64,000 bases of DNA from Larus michahellis (GCF_964199755.1 NC_133896.1:82799815-82863814); one strand, 5' to 3'; positions 20,501-35,500 are shown, numbered from the stretch's first letter. Notes: generated by a model not told the origin, from the letters alone. Made by a program: numbers and translations.

Positions 20501-23500
20501 GAAGGTGCCGGCTGTGTGGTGAGGTGAGCAAGGAGCACGTAGGCTGTCATCTCCACTTCAGCAGAGGGAGCTCGGTGGCGATAGTACGGGAGATCAACCT
20601 CTGGCTCCCTCCCAGGCCGCTGCCAGTGAACAGACCCATCTTCACAGGAGGCAGGGAGGGTGGAGAGAAGCACACAAGCAATCAGTAGCAGTTACTGCAA
20701 GGCAGTTCTTGATCTGCTGCTGGTCCGGTTGAGAGGACACAGCCCCCACAATGCGTCTGTCATGTAGGACGAAGTGGGAAGGGTTGGGTTTACACTCGCT
20801 GCAGCTTTGCGACTGGTCTGAGGCTGCTGAGGCTCAGTGCCCCGGCCTGGATACCACTTTGGCCTAGACTCCAGATTCACACAGACATTGATGGGCTTGA
20901 GCACCAGCAGAGCACCAGGCTGGCACTCCTGCCCATGTTGAGCAGAGGCCGGGGCTGGGCAGTGGCAAGCTCTGGGAGGCAAAGTGACCCAAAGAATGTG
21001 ACCAGGGCTTGGCAGTCACCTGCAGGTGGGAAAGGCAAAAGGTGCTGGGGATCCCTCCTTCACAACCCTGCTACCCAACGCTTGGGCAAACTCACTGTCC
21101 GGCCTGACTTGACCAGAACGCTCAGAGTCATTAGGTGATTTCTGGGAAGACTCAGAGCTGGTGCTATGGCCTGTGAAATGACCCGAATGTTCATTTTCTC
21201 CCCCAGCACATCCAGCTGCTCTCTGATTGATTGTGCCTTGTGCTGTGCAAGGTCCACTTTGTTCTATGTTGAGCACGTGCACTGGAAGGAAGGAGCGGCC
21301 ATAAATATTGCCAAGCCTTTGCTAAGCAGCGCCTGGTGCGGCAAGAGGAGCGGAGTGAGGAGAGGCGCTGGCAGAGCTACCCGATAGTTCAGCACGGATG
21401 GGGATGGTGCGTGGTGCTTCCCGACCAACTCCCTTGGAGCAGAGGAGTGGAGCGGGCACTGAGAGGGAGTTCTCAAAAACGCAAGCCCTTTGCCACGAGT
21501 CTTTCCTCTCCCTCCACCTTTCCTCACCCACAGAAGCCATTTCCTGCAGCCATTGCCCCACCAATAAAAGCCGTTTTATCAAGGGAAGATGTAAGGCCAG
21601 CGGGTTGGAAGGAAGAGACATCCCACCAGGAGCACTCACCCTTTTTCACAGCATCCTTTTCAAGTGAGCCAAGGAATGCCTTGCGCTGCTCTTCCTTCCC
21701 TGCCAGGGCGAAGGCGTACGCCATCAGTGCCTTGGTGTACACATGGTTTTCTTTCTCATTTGCTGCTGTTTCCAGGCAGAACAGAGCGTTACGCACCACT
21801 GAGTGCTAGGAGGAGAGAGAGACTGAGCTGGAGCAGCCAGAGCTCACACTGAGGTCCATCTTAGAACAACAGGGATCAGATGGTACCTATGGACCCTCAA
21901 CATCCCCTCTCTCCTGTCTGACAAAGATTGTAGCATTGTACATTGAACCCTTCACCTCCAGGTCAAATGCTGCCTGGAATGAATGGCCAACCAGAGGCTG
22001 TTCTTTATCTTGTGCATGGCTTTCTTTAACACTTCTTGTAATGTTTTTTCCCAGTTTAATTTGAAGACTGCGAAGCAGGGCCCTGAGAAGAGGCCTGTTT
22101 CTGTCTCAGTGTTACCAAAGACAGGCCTCTGCTTTGTTTATAACAATATGCTAACTAAAATGTTGTTTCCTACTAACCTTCTTACTATGTGAGAAAATAG
22201 TTAATTAGTGACCTTCTTACTGTGTGAGAAAGGAGTTAGTCACTGATCTGATGTTACAAATAGCGATAATGAGGAGACAGCCAGAAGTAGCTAATCACCA
22301 AGGATGGGATAACAAGGAGTAGTTAATCGCTTCAAGGTTCTTTTATGCATCAAGTATGTGCTCCTATACCAATTAGGACAGAGCTGTGGCTACTTCAAGG
22401 AATATCCTTATCATCGTCAACAAGTTGGCCAACTTACAGTAAACTTTTACTGTCCTGAGATGACTCAATACCTTAAAAGGATAATGTGAGGAAGGGTATC
22501 CCCACCCAAATGACCACTGAGGAACTCACGCCTGCACAGAAGTGTCTTGCTGACGCTGCAAAATTTAACAAGCGGGTGCAAAAAGGCTATTTGGTCATCC
22601 TAATGAATATGTAAGCCCAGGTGGAGTTATGTATTAGGTAGGTGGAAGTATGAGCATCTTCTGTGTATAAATAATGGGTGAATATCCCCGGTAAGGTGTG
22701 CTAGATCTGTGGGTTTTCCTCCTAGCACCCGACATCGAATAAAGCAATATCTCCTCTCTGAACTACTTTTGGTTTCAAGAGCCTTTATTTCAGGTAACAT
22801 CAGGGCAAGGGGAATTCTGTGATATGCTTCCTCTCTGTAGATGTACTGGATACTTGTCTTCCTCCTCTAGCTATCACCTTGAGACTATTCTATGCTTTCA
22901 CCCTCTGTTCTATCCTTTCCTTTTTATTGTTTATTTCCCCTTTTCCAGGGCCTTATGTAAAAATTTCATTTTGCTGAAACTTGATGATGTAACTTCTGTT
23001 TTGGAGGTAATTTCTCTCTCTGTACAAGCCAGAAACTCAAGTACGGTTTAAGGGCACAAACTCTGAAGCAAAGCAAAATGTAGCTACTTTACATGGTATT
23101 AAGTAACAGACATTGTCCCCCCATGACCTTTCAGGAAGACACATTACTATTCCTCATTTGTGATGGAAAAACTGTTATAAAATTGAAGCAATAACACTGC
23201 AGGGGGGCACACCATCATCTGAAGCCTAACAGCACATTTACAGCTTAATTAATGGTCTAGAAGGAAAAGACTTATTTTTCAGTGGCTTTATACTTTGCCT
23301 TCAGCGGGTGTGTGTTGGAAGATGAAATCTTTTGTGGTCACTTTAGTAGAGGCAATTCAGCTGCTTTTGAGAAAGCAAAGAATGAAAATAGAATTGGTTG
23401 GGTCTGTGCCTCTCCTAAGGTTTTTCTATGCTTACTGCTGTTTGTAAGGTAAGTGTTGGGGAGGAGTTCTGTCTAATGACGGGATGTGGCATAGATAGAC

Positions 23501-26500
23501 ATGCTCAGGACAGTACTGGTAAGGTTTTTTGTGAGGGATCTAATAAGGCTTACTTTACTTACAGAAATAGTCTGTACGCTTGCCAGCAGCATTAAATACC
23601 TTAGGGCCATGCTATGCACAGGAGTTCATGCAGCTTAACTTGAAATGCATCCATATTCCTATCAGATTCTGACAAGCCCCTCCACATTCAGTGGCACTTT
23701 TAGGCTCAGATAGGGAGATGAAAAACATCCTTGTTATCCAATATAGTTCTGCCTGAGAACTTGCCTTCTAAACACAACACATACCAAAGAAAGAGTACTC
23801 CTCTGGTGGAGTTAATATCCCATGAAGTCCATATCACCCTACTGACAAAATAATTCCTTCTGCTGTTTCTCACTATACAGGAAAAAACTTTAAACACAAA
23901 ATAGTCCCTACTACATTTGGAGCAGAGGGATTACAAGCAGCCTGGCAACCAACCTGGCTCAGCAGTTCTTCTGCCACAATTCACACTCCAGTTTTACCTG
24001 CACCAGAGGCTTGTCTCACAGTGAGGGGATCACAGACTCAGGGATCAGAACGACTGAACCCACGTCGCTTTTAAATAAGTCTCAGCCTTTTCACAGACTA
24101 CTGTTTATGGTATTCCCTATAGGCATACTTTATTACGTTATAGCTATACCTTATTCCCCAAGCATTAAGGATGGGGATTTCCCATAAAACAATCAAGAAG
24201 AGGCAGAGAAAATGAGAATGAATCCCTGAGTGTGCCACATTTCTTTACAGACCTGTGCTGTTGTGCCAACCCAACAGGGCCCATAGAAGTGGTTCAACAG
24301 GAAAGTACTATTCCAACAAACAAAAGGAGATTTTTGTGGGTGTAGAAAAACTGTTTGGCTCATTTCAGAGATATAAATATAATTTAACTGTTAATCCAAG
24401 CTGTACTCTTTTAAAGGAGCAAAAGCTTGATTCTCCACAAAAGAACTCAGAAAAAGATTAAATGAAATGTGTATATGGGAGACAGGATTGGACAAGGGAG
24501 GAAAATAGAGGAAAAATATTATTCCAGTTTAGGCTTGAACGGAAAGAATATTCAGACAGGATTTCTTTTTTCAAAAGGTAAAGGGACCTGATAATCTTGG
24601 GGGGGGACAGGTTAGTGCCAGGTTGGGTTGGGGTGCAGACACATACGGTTACAGGCAGAGGAATCTCCAGCAGTGCAATAGTGATGTAGGCCGTCAGCGT
24701 GATCTCGTCGCTCACTCCACCCTGCGGGGAACCGCAAAAGTAGATGTTGAGCCCACACAGCACCACTTGCTTCTCCCTGTGCTAAATATTTACATCCTGC
24801 AGGGACAAATTCTTCCTAGCCTCCTTCTCATGGTAAGTCCTTCAGAAGCTTCAGTTGGCTTCTTCCTGGTTCTGTGATAGCTCGCACATTTAACTCCCCC
24901 TCCTCCCCAACCCCCAAGTGCTGAAATAGCTGTTGGCCCTAGAGTGACTTATGGTCAAGTTCCAGCCTGACAAAGCCCGTGTGGAGCCAACCAGGCAGAT
25001 GTGTTACCTTCATGGCGTTGTTCAGGAGCGTCCCAGAACTGTGGAAGCAGCCATTCTCCTTCTGCTTTTGAGTGAGCCAGACCAAAGCATCCTGGATGTG
25101 CTTCTCATCTATGAAGATGTGAGGCCGGGCCTGGGCAAAGGACTTGAGGACAAAGGCTGTGAGCCTGAAAGTGGCAGAGGGAACTGAAATATCCTGAGCA
25201 GGCCTGTTACCCACCAGAAGTCATCATCTGTCATCACTGTTCTGGAGGAAAGCAGTAGAGGCTACAGGACTAGATCACAAGGGCTGGTTGGAAACTGTGA
25301 GCCAGCTCAGCGACTTGGTGAGATAGGGACCAATGGTAAATGGACCCTGCCATTCATAGCCCTGAGGGCTGCAGGTAGGTGGGCAATGGCACTCTGGCGA
25401 TTCAACAGCATCTTCTGCTAACAAGAACTAGCTAGGGCATCCTGCAGGTCACCCTCACTTGAGCTGAAGAAGGGGAGGTAAGTAGCTTTCAGTGCAGCAT
25501 TGCAAAACTAAAAGGCATCCTTCCCTGCTCCGTTATTCCACATGATTACCCTGTGATGCCATGATTATCATTTCATTTCCACCTCCATTTCAACCTCCAT
25601 AATGACCAAGCACAAGGAAACACTGAGGAAAGGGGAGGCATGAAAAGCAGAAATGAAAAGCCAGTGGTACTGAAGCCTTACCAGGTATTCCCAACTTGCC
25701 CATAAAGGGGCCCAAATGTGCTATAAGAACCATCCCAGTGTTTGTAGTTCAGTTGCCTTTGATACCCTGAAATAGAGAGTGGGAGAATATTTTAGTTGTC
25801 ACAGTACTTTTCACGGAGCCGTGCAAAGGAAATGTAGCAGACATGGGATGCAGTGTCCCCCTTCTAATGGCACAAGTGTGAGCTACACAGCTCAGTGTTA
25901 CAACGGAAGTTCAGGCAAACCCACAGCACCGAGTACTTCCATCCTTGTGCTCTTCCTCCCTCCCAAAACACCTGGAAACTGGGTGTCTGCAGTCATTGCC
26001 ACTTTCTGCCCTAGACTTGATGAGGAGAAGTAAATGTATCCCAGACTGGAGAGAAAAATTGGAAAACAGTTCCCAGAGGAGAATTGAATACAAAGGTGAG
26101 CCCCACGCAGGATAGGAATGCAGAAAACAAGATCGTTTTCACTGGAGGAAGTGCAGTTTTTCTGTGAAATAACTGAGTAAAACTAGTCCCTTGTTAGTCA
26201 GCAGATACCCACTGTGTATGTATGTACCAGTGTTATGTCTGCTAACGTGTGCTAGCTAGTGTGTTTACATTCTGGCCTAGTTGGAGGTGAGTGACGTATT
26301 CTTAATCCTAAGGAGGGTCCGAGATCTACAACAAGCGGCTGCCACGATGAATGGTTGCAGCCTGATTTATGGATTACATATATCCCTTTTCTTACAGAGA
26401 GAACTCTTGAGTTATTGCCAGTCCTGGACTTTTCTATTTTCCTGTTTGCACGCTGTCCTCTCTTACCCTGCACCTCTACCTGAGTGCAGGGTTCTCTCTC

Positions 26501-29500
26501 TTATAGCTATTGTACTATATACACCTGACCTACCACATGTTCCCTGTATGCACCAGGACGACCTCTCCTAGATCACGCATGCCAGTGGCCTATAGCGTCC
26601 TTATCCAGTTGCCAAGGAAAGGAATGAACGGAAAAGCAAAAGCCATGTCCCAGCTCACCGCTCACTAAGTATCCGATGGCCTTGGATTTGACCTCCTCGC
26701 TCAGCTGCCCTGTCTTGTTCAGATAGTCCAGGACATAGATGTTGGGTGCAAACAGGACCATGTTCTGCTCCCCACAGCCGAATGGCATCTGGAGCAGCTG
26801 GTGCAGGTTCTGCATGGCAGCGCCCATGATGTCGCCTGGGGAGCGGGACAATTTCCAGTGTAAATTAGCACAGTTCAGGGCTTGCCAGTAGACTGAGCAC
26901 AGCCTGAAAAACATGGCAGTGTTTCAAAATAGCATGTGATACTTGAAGAATGCTTCACTTACCTAGCACTGAGAAATATGCTCTGGCTGAGCCATCCACC
27001 ACAGTCTCTGGGAGAACCAGGGAGACTGGCTCTGACATAGACTTTTCTGGGATAAAGAAAACAGATCAATTTTGTTACAATTGCGGATATATCTACATGC
27101 ATGGGTAGCAGCTAAGAGGGTGAGACACCATCCCCTGGACAGGGGTTTCCTTCCTTCAACAAATCCATTCATCTCTAATTTTGTTGTGGAAGCTTCCCAT
27201 CCTGCAAATTTTGTGTTGGGCCTGCAATACCCTCGCACACAGACTGTCATGGACCTCTACACGGAACTATCAGCTGGCATGAACTAACAAATACACTTTC
27301 CAGGCTATTTTTCTGGCCTTTTCTGCTTTGGTGAGCAGTCTGGCTTACTGCAGATTCTGGTTTGTGATTTTACACCCACTGCATGACAAATGTTAGAGAT
27401 AACCCCATTAAATCCCAGATATTCTCTCCCTACAAGGACCCGGCCAGCCTCATTTCCTATGAGATGTGCTCTGCCTCTGTAATTGCAGGGACTATTAGTC
27501 TCAGCTCTTCTCCTTTAGGAAGAACTAATTTCACTACCAGATGGACATACATCTAGTTTGTTCAGTTTTATCTGATCCCTAACCTTTCTTCTCAGAGCAT
27601 TGACAAACCTTGTCTTTTCCATTTGTCTTTAGTCTCAACCTTTGCAAAGAAAGTCTTAGAAAGCAAAAGGCTCTTACCAGATGCACAGAGCACAGAGTTG
27701 TAGGTAGTTTCCACCTCAGTCCCTTCCGGCTTGGGGAAAATAGCAAGAAAAAAAGCAAAAAATGAGAAATGACAACAACGAAAATGAAAAGGAAGAAATA
27801 CAGGAGGGCAACTAAAAGGAACTCGAAACAAATTAAATACTTATAACTTCATTATACTGAAAAGTCTTTAAAAATTGCTTACGAAGTTTTTTCTTCCATG
27901 TGCTAAACTGAGGATAATTTAGGACTATAATGTACTGGCTAATAAAAATGTGAAATTTAATACATGTTCTTTCCTTTCTTATTGCTGAGAGAGGCCCTGC
28001 GTCTTCACAGGTTATGGCGTAGGTAACGTGCACGATGATGCTACCAAGAGTAAGACATCACCTGTCTTCCAAGGTGCTGCCCACCTCGGCCCAGTCCAGC
28101 AGAACTCTGCAGGCTGTGATGACGGCTGAGCGCCTGGGGTGCCAGGAGGATATGTATGTAAGACTGTGACAGTTGGCAACTAGAGCACTCCAATGCACCC
28201 ACAAGTGACATGTTACAACACCCAAAATTTAAATACATGCCACAGTCAACCGGTGATCACATCCTCCCTCTGTTTCAAAAACTTCTACACTAATTTTTCA
28301 AGTCAACAAAGAAATCCTGGTTTCTGTGAAAACATTCTCCATAAAACTCAGGAATCAAATATTTACCAGAAAACATATTTTGTCAGAGTTTATTTCAGTG
28401 ATATCCCCACATCCATTTTTTTAATCTCCAAGTAGGAAAGTTCCCATTGTTTCATTGCTGGTTCCCAACTTTTGCCAGCTGAAACTTTTTTCCCAGCATG
28501 TGAACAATGGTATTACCTTCACTTTCTCACATAATTAAAATACATTGTCTTTCATTCTTCAGTATGAAAAGACAGAGAAAGAGTAGGGGGAAAAAAAAAA
28601 AGAAAAAAAAAAAAGAAAAAGCTTTTAGGATAAACCATGACAGAGCTAAATGCTTCTTGTTTGTTTCAGTATGTCATTATGAAATGCTACTAAATGAGAA
28701 ATCCATTGTTTTGTTTGATTTTGAACATTTCAACAGGAAATTAAAACATACAAACTAACGATTTGAAAGATTTTCCTTTCCAGCTGAGAAATTCCTGGGT
28801 GAAAAAACATCCTGTTTCCCAACAAGCTCCCAGCAAGGTTTTTTTTCCCGAGGGTCAAGAGGACGCCCCAGGGGCTCTGGCACGCTTCCTTCTCTCTCCC
28901 CGGGGATGCGTTGCCTGCTGCAGGGGATATTGACATCCTTGTGTTTGGGACAATGCAGCTCCACCCCAAGCAAGTTACACTGTATCCACCCCTCCTAATT
29001 AATTGTTCAGCCTTGGATGCTAATCTCTGATTCCATCCAGTCAAGGCTTGCTGTAGATTTATTACCTCATTACAATAACAGGATAAGACCAGTAATCTCT
29101 CAGATACCCTGACAGAAGTCATTTTAGTGCTCGATCAGTTATTTTCACTCCCCCGCCATCTGGGAGAAAAGACTTTACAGTTCTGATCTTCCAGTATCTT
29201 CAAAGAACAAAATAAATGCTTTTCCCTGAAGGCATATATGAAACAAGGAAAATTTTCCTGAAATGTTAAACAGCTATTCGCGCCCTGATCCATAAAATGC
29301 ACAATCAAATTAATTTGTAAATAAGTGAAATTTAAAAAAAAAGAAAAGATGCCTAAGAGATAGGATTGCTTTTCCATCGTTACATTCAGGCTAGCAAAAC
29401 AAGTTCCGAAGTTCCATATTACATAAATCCTAGCTCTGCGTTACTAAAAATTGGAACGTCTGCAATGTAAGGAGGAGTTGAAATGTTATATATTACTCCT

Positions 29501-32500
29501 AACTTAATTTTGTTAAATACGACTATTCCTTCCTGTCATGCGTAGGATTGACAATATTACGACATGTGATATTACGTAGATTTCACTCTACAACAAGCCA
29601 GTACTCTTTGTTTGCTATTAGTATCACAGAGAGTCTTATACTGTGGATTAATTTTATGACTGGCTATTTATCATGGGAAGAGCTGTGGTTTTATCATTGC
29701 AAAACACTGCTTAAGAAAAAAAATGTACAAAAGAAGGCAAAAATAAAAAGTTTTGAACGTTCTTAAAAGTGTAATAAAAACAATTCAAAACAATGACGGT
29801 AGTTTTGCTTGGAAATATTTGCAGATTGTGGTGGCTGTTCCATATTCCAGAGTACTGGCCATGTGCTGGAGGAGACGCCTAACGTTTCTGGCGAGCCTTC
29901 CATTTGCAGCCTGTCCCTGTGATTTATCACAGGTAAACCGAAGGAGTTCTCATTTATCTCCCTGATGATGTGTCTGGGACAAACGTGTCATTATTGCCTG
30001 CCTTATTATTTCTGTCCGACTATGTAATGTAATACCCTGCTTTTACTATGAGATGGCAACTTTATGAGTTACAGGCTCTATTGGCCTGCGTGAGATTTAT
30101 CAATGCTTCTTTTATAAAAGCGTGCAGAGTCAAAGTCACACAAGCCATTATTGCTGCTATCATGGTGAAAACAGAAAACCTTTATCATACAGCAACTGTG
30201 GCTGTGGAGCATGAAATTATTATTGCATTTCTGTGCTGCCAAACTCAGCACCCCGCATACCTCCACCAGCAGCTGTCTGATGACCGTGTCCTTCTGCCCT
30301 TTCTCAGGGGTCTCCACGATGGCATTCCCGCAGGGCTGCTGGTTCTGCAGGGCCTCAGTGCTCACCGAGAACTCCACCTGCCCTGGAGCAAACAGGGGTC
30401 AACCAGCCCCGCTGGGCAGTGCCAGGGAAACGCGGGTTTGTGTTTGTGTGGGCGCTCTCTGGTGCGTTACAGAGAAGCTTTTCCAAGAGGAGAACTAAAC
30501 TTGGACTAGTTGCAGCCTTGGAGCCACCTCCTTTGTGATGGCCACCTGAGCAGGTGTTAGTCCATCAGTAAGAAGAGTAGTGGAGGGGCAGCTCTTGTAA
30601 ATCGGTCTTGTTCTGGGAGGCTTCAGAGAAAGAAAGAAAGCTTTGACTAAAATATTTCAGACCCAGCCACATTAAGCTAAGACATTCTCAGCTCCACAAC
30701 AGGAATGTCTGAGTGCTTTGCATGCATTAAGGGATTTTGTGATTGCTATTCAAATGTTAAGAAAACAATGTCCCGTAACACTTAAATAGTTTGTTTAGGA
30801 CCTGGAAATTGCATCCCAGTATAGCGTCTCAACCTCAGGGTTGGACTTCTCACTTCTGGTGTAGACAAGATTCTTCCAGACAGGTTTGGAGTCACCTAGC
30901 TCATCACACCAAAGATCTGATGTCGTCCACAGATATCTGATCCCAGTATTTTCTTGTCCAGCTTCTTACCTAGAGATCTTGGTGTTACTGCCCAAGCCAC
31001 AGTTTTCCTGTCATTCATGCAGACACAGTAGGATTCTTCCTGCTTCTCTAGTGGTGTAGCCAGGAAATGAGTAGATTCAGCCAGAGACGTGCTGACCTGC
31101 CGGTTGTACAGAGAGGTGTCATGAAGGTTGGAATTGCAAAGAACGTGGAGACAGTGCAGTACATGGAAATGGGTAGTGGAGCTGGTTATTCTGTGGGACT
31201 GAGAACCTTATGGATACTGCAGAGCAAGAACTGGGGGATGAAGTGGGAAAAGATGGAGATGTGTACAATTGTAAGAGATTGGGGAGGTAAGTGTAGAGAG
31301 CAGGACATGTATTTTTGTAAAGGAAATTGATTCTGGAAAAATGGAGAGCATGGACCAGTTGCGTGAGTAAAGGCAAAGCAATGACTACAAAACTTAGCCA
31401 TGAATTAAAGACCCCCCTCATGATTAGTTGGGTGAAGAGGTAAAACGCTAGCAGTGGGAAAGCTTGTAAGGGAACAAGGGAGAGTGGAATAAGGAACCTG
31501 CAAATAGCAAACAAAACAGGAAAGACAGTTGTGAGAGTGCATTGGAATGGCTGGATCAGTGCCCCTCCTTGTTTCAGCTCCATTCCTTTTAGAATAAAAT
31601 CTGTATTTATAAAAAAACTGAGGAAAGGTGATTGAGATTTTGTTCGAATCACCTCCCAAATTGTCTTGTCTTTTTTGCTGGTGAAAGAATGCAGATAAGA
31701 ATAGTGAAGCTATATGGTTCTGCCCAGCGTCTTAGGGGCAGATGCAATAAATCACAGGAAGACTGCATATTCCAGCAAATCTGGCGTGATAATTTATGAG
31801 ATGTTTACATGAGATGAGACTAAAGGTATCCTTTAGGTATCCACCCTGGTGAACCTGGAGTTTCCATGTAGGTATGCAGTTTCATATTTCTATAGGACAG
31901 TGACATAAATCTGTGATGACAAGGCTGGGGGCCTCAGCAGCAGATCTTTAGGTTCTGAATCAAACATAACTTTCAAAACTTTGTCAGGAAAACATATTCC
32001 CCCTTTATTAAATACACCAAGAATTCCTACACACGTACACCCATATGAAATTGGAGATCAGTCATCTGGCTTGGGAAACCATGTGGTAAGTGGTCCATTG
32101 TAGCTAAGTCCCTAAGTCCCCAAGTCCCTAAGCTGTCAGTCTGAGCAAAGTTATCAATGTCTCTTACCCTGATGCAGGCGGTCAAGTAGTTGAAAACGGT
32201 GGCTTTCAGTGTGAAGGACTCACCACGCACCACAGAGTAGGGCATGGTGAGCTCTACAAAGAAGGGCTGGAAGGCTCTGAGGGACACTGTCGGGGACAGG
32301 CCAAAGCCTGTGTCTGCCGAAGTGCAGAATGCATTAGCTTTCCACTCGGTGATGGTGTCAGGGATGGTCACATCTAGATCAGCATTTCCCTCAGAGCTGG
32401 TGGGGGATGGAGAACACATTTCAGTTATATTTTGGTGATCATCTACATTTTTCTCAGCCTACTGAACAACACCTGCTGACAGCAAACTCCTGACCAGTTG

Positions 32501-35500
32501 GGATATGGGCACTGGCTTTTGCATGTCCTCCCAAAGCACACTTAGTGACCTTGAAAAATCCCTCCGTTTACTAGAAATACCCCTCTCACTGAAATACCGA
32601 TGCTTCCATAGAGACTTAAATATCTTCTGAGGTTTTGCGCCAGTGACCACACTCCACGTTCCCAAGAACACTTACTTCACTGAAACTATGTCCCAGATCC
32701 ATGTCTCAGGGAAGTACTTCCGGACGGTCTCCGCAGGATTGCCAGCAGCCATATGTTCCGTTAGATCATAGTCAAAATCATCAGGCATATGCAATGCACT
32801 GACTAGCATTTTGTTCGAGGATAGGAACAAAGGAAAAGAAGTGTCAAACTCCATTCTAACTTTCTTTCCAGGTAGTGGTTATTCTTAGCTAAAATTTTAA
32901 AATTGGAAGAACAGCTTTGAAACCTTGACCGCTAGAAACAAATGTATTTCTCTGTTGTGATCTCAATATTTAGTTTTTCCTAATGTTACTGCTCTTCTTA
33001 CAGAGATTGGATGGGGTTGAACATTCTTCCCCCACTGCCACCAAACCCAGCAAGTGCCAAAAGAGCCATGTGCGATGATGTTGTTGAGGGTACATTTCTA
33101 TTGCAATACAGTGTCAAATGTGGATCTTATTGCCTCCAGATATTACAGTTGCACATAGTTTATTAAATTTGATTGAAGAATTGATTGTGCTTATACATGA
33201 CCAGAAACAGAAACCACACTTAGCCCTCCCTTCCTCCATCTAAGATTGTTTTAAGTTTAATATGGTCTTTACATCTCTGGCCATTAGCAAATAAATGGTT
33301 CCAGAACAGGGAGATGCTTTCTCACAGGATTGCATAGTGCCTTATGAAAGGCTATCCATCATCCTTAGAACACTTTACATCTTCTCAAAGCAGCCAGCTG
33401 TCTCAGGCCATGCTCTGAAGACAAATCCTGCATTTCAAAAGCAAAGATCTGATCTGTTATGAATACCCAGAAGCTATCACTAGGCCAAAAGCTATAATTT
33501 TTTAACAGGAGCTGGGATACTGCACCAGAAAAGTCAGTGACTGGAAGTGATATAGGTGAGTGTGTTTTATGTAGCCTTTCTAATCTCAGAACTATTTAGA
33601 GAAAAAAAATATGATATTATTATTCTATCTTCACAGTCACTGCAGCTGCAGAGAAGTGACATGACCTACGCAGCCTTATATAGTCATGTGAGTGGGAGAG
33701 CTGGGAACAGAACCAAATTTCTCAGCCCCCCATGATAAAATATCTACCCATAGAATTGTACCACCTTCTAATTTATCTTGGCTCACTTTTGCCCTAGTTG
33801 TTCCTCTAGTTGTTGCTAGAATGCGACTGCCTAGAAGTAAAGACTCCTTTTTTAGGTTTCCATAGTTGGACTCAGATCTGATGGAAAAAAAGCCGCTACT
33901 TTGCGCTGGCACAGTCCATCCAATGTAGGCAGACTGTCTTAGTGCCTAGAGGATCCCGGCTGTAGGGTCTGGCACGGGAGTCACCGAGCACACACGGTTC
34001 TAGCCAGGCACATATGTCTAGCTGGGCATAAGCAAGCAGAGGTGTTATCTGTTTTGTGTTTCAGGACTGTGGCCGGAAGGGAGTGATCCTGCATTAGGTC
34101 AGTATTATCTGACAAGAGAATCTGGTCTGCCTGGTGTAATTAATATTCAAAGTAGAGGGAAGGAAAGAAGCAGAGCGGTAAATTTTAGGTAGTTGTGCGG
34201 GAGGTGAAACGAAGCATGTATTCTTACTGGAACTACCGTAACTCCTTTCCATCATGTGTTCTGGGTAATGCTGGCAGATTTCAGGCTTGTGGATCTTGCT
34301 GCTAGTGAAGACTTTTAAGCCCAATTCCTAGTAAACAAAGAGAAAGAAGAGCAAAACATTTTTAGTATTAGATGTACATTTAGAATAGATGTACTTAGGT
34401 CTGGTATCGATCAGAATAACAAAAGCTTGTATACAAGTGCCAGGTAGACTACTTCAACCCAGATGTTGAGGCTTTATCATGTTATACTCATCCTAAGGCT
34501 AAATCTTGTCATGATCAGATGGAAAGCTGGGGTCTACCTTGGGGACATCTGCCCAGGTGAAAATGATATATGTGAAAAGCTTTAGATTGAGAGGAGCCAA
34601 AAAGTCTTGCGCAGGACTATAGATGGGCATAGGTGTGTTTGTGAGTTATCAAAGTAACTGGTACTTTATTAAAGAACTGTCTACACCGGATAGAGAGAGA
34701 ACATGCATGACTGAGGAAGGGTTTCTAATATTATGCTACCAGGGGTCACTTCTCAGGACTCTTTCCCTGCTGCAGCTTACTTTGAGAATGTCATAAGCAT
34801 CACCTTCGCCGTCAGGAGAAAGGGGTATGTAGATGAATCCATTTAATAATATGTTGTCAAGTGACACACAAGGGTTTACATTGTCTTCTTCCAGGTAGTA
34901 GTCCTTGAATCTATAACCCCGGATTTCCTTCAGTGGGAGAAGATCATACACCTGGGGAAATGCGGACAACCGGGGAAAAGTGTGGCAGGTCAGCACTTAC
35001 AGGGACACAGAGAGTACTTAACACTCCTTTCATAAAAGCCAGCTTCTAAAAACCAAGTGTAGTGAATGCAGCTATAAAAAAACATGACCACATGTCCATA
35101 GTGGTGTTAATTGTAGTTGAAGAACCGGTTCATTCTTGTACTTGCTCATTACCAGAAATAACCAAGACTTACAGAGCTGGGAGAGAGCTCATCTTCAGGC
35201 TTCATGAGGAGAACACTCTTGTCCACAGCACAGAGGGCACACAGGGACCTTGGTGAGGCATGGAGTTGCAGGCTTGTGTTGGAGGCAGGAAGACCTTCCT
35301 TGGGTACAAAACTCAGTCTGACCTGCAACCACAAAAGGAAGTTAGAGCAGCTGTGTTTCCAGACACTGTTACATGCTATTATATCACAGCATCTAGCCTT
35401 TTGAACTGAGCTCTGCTAGTGCCTTGCAGCTCTTCTAATGTATATTCAACTTTGACCAATGTAATTAAAAATGACCGGTGATTCCCTTTCTTATCCTGTC

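Noticed and set aside
5202..21807. Simple false duplication by the assembler
   Set aside because: It cannot be fully excluded, but the two arms have different flanks, a diverged 0.9-kb island between identical blocks, several point differences and differing introns outside. Haplotype mis-joining would not easily produce this.
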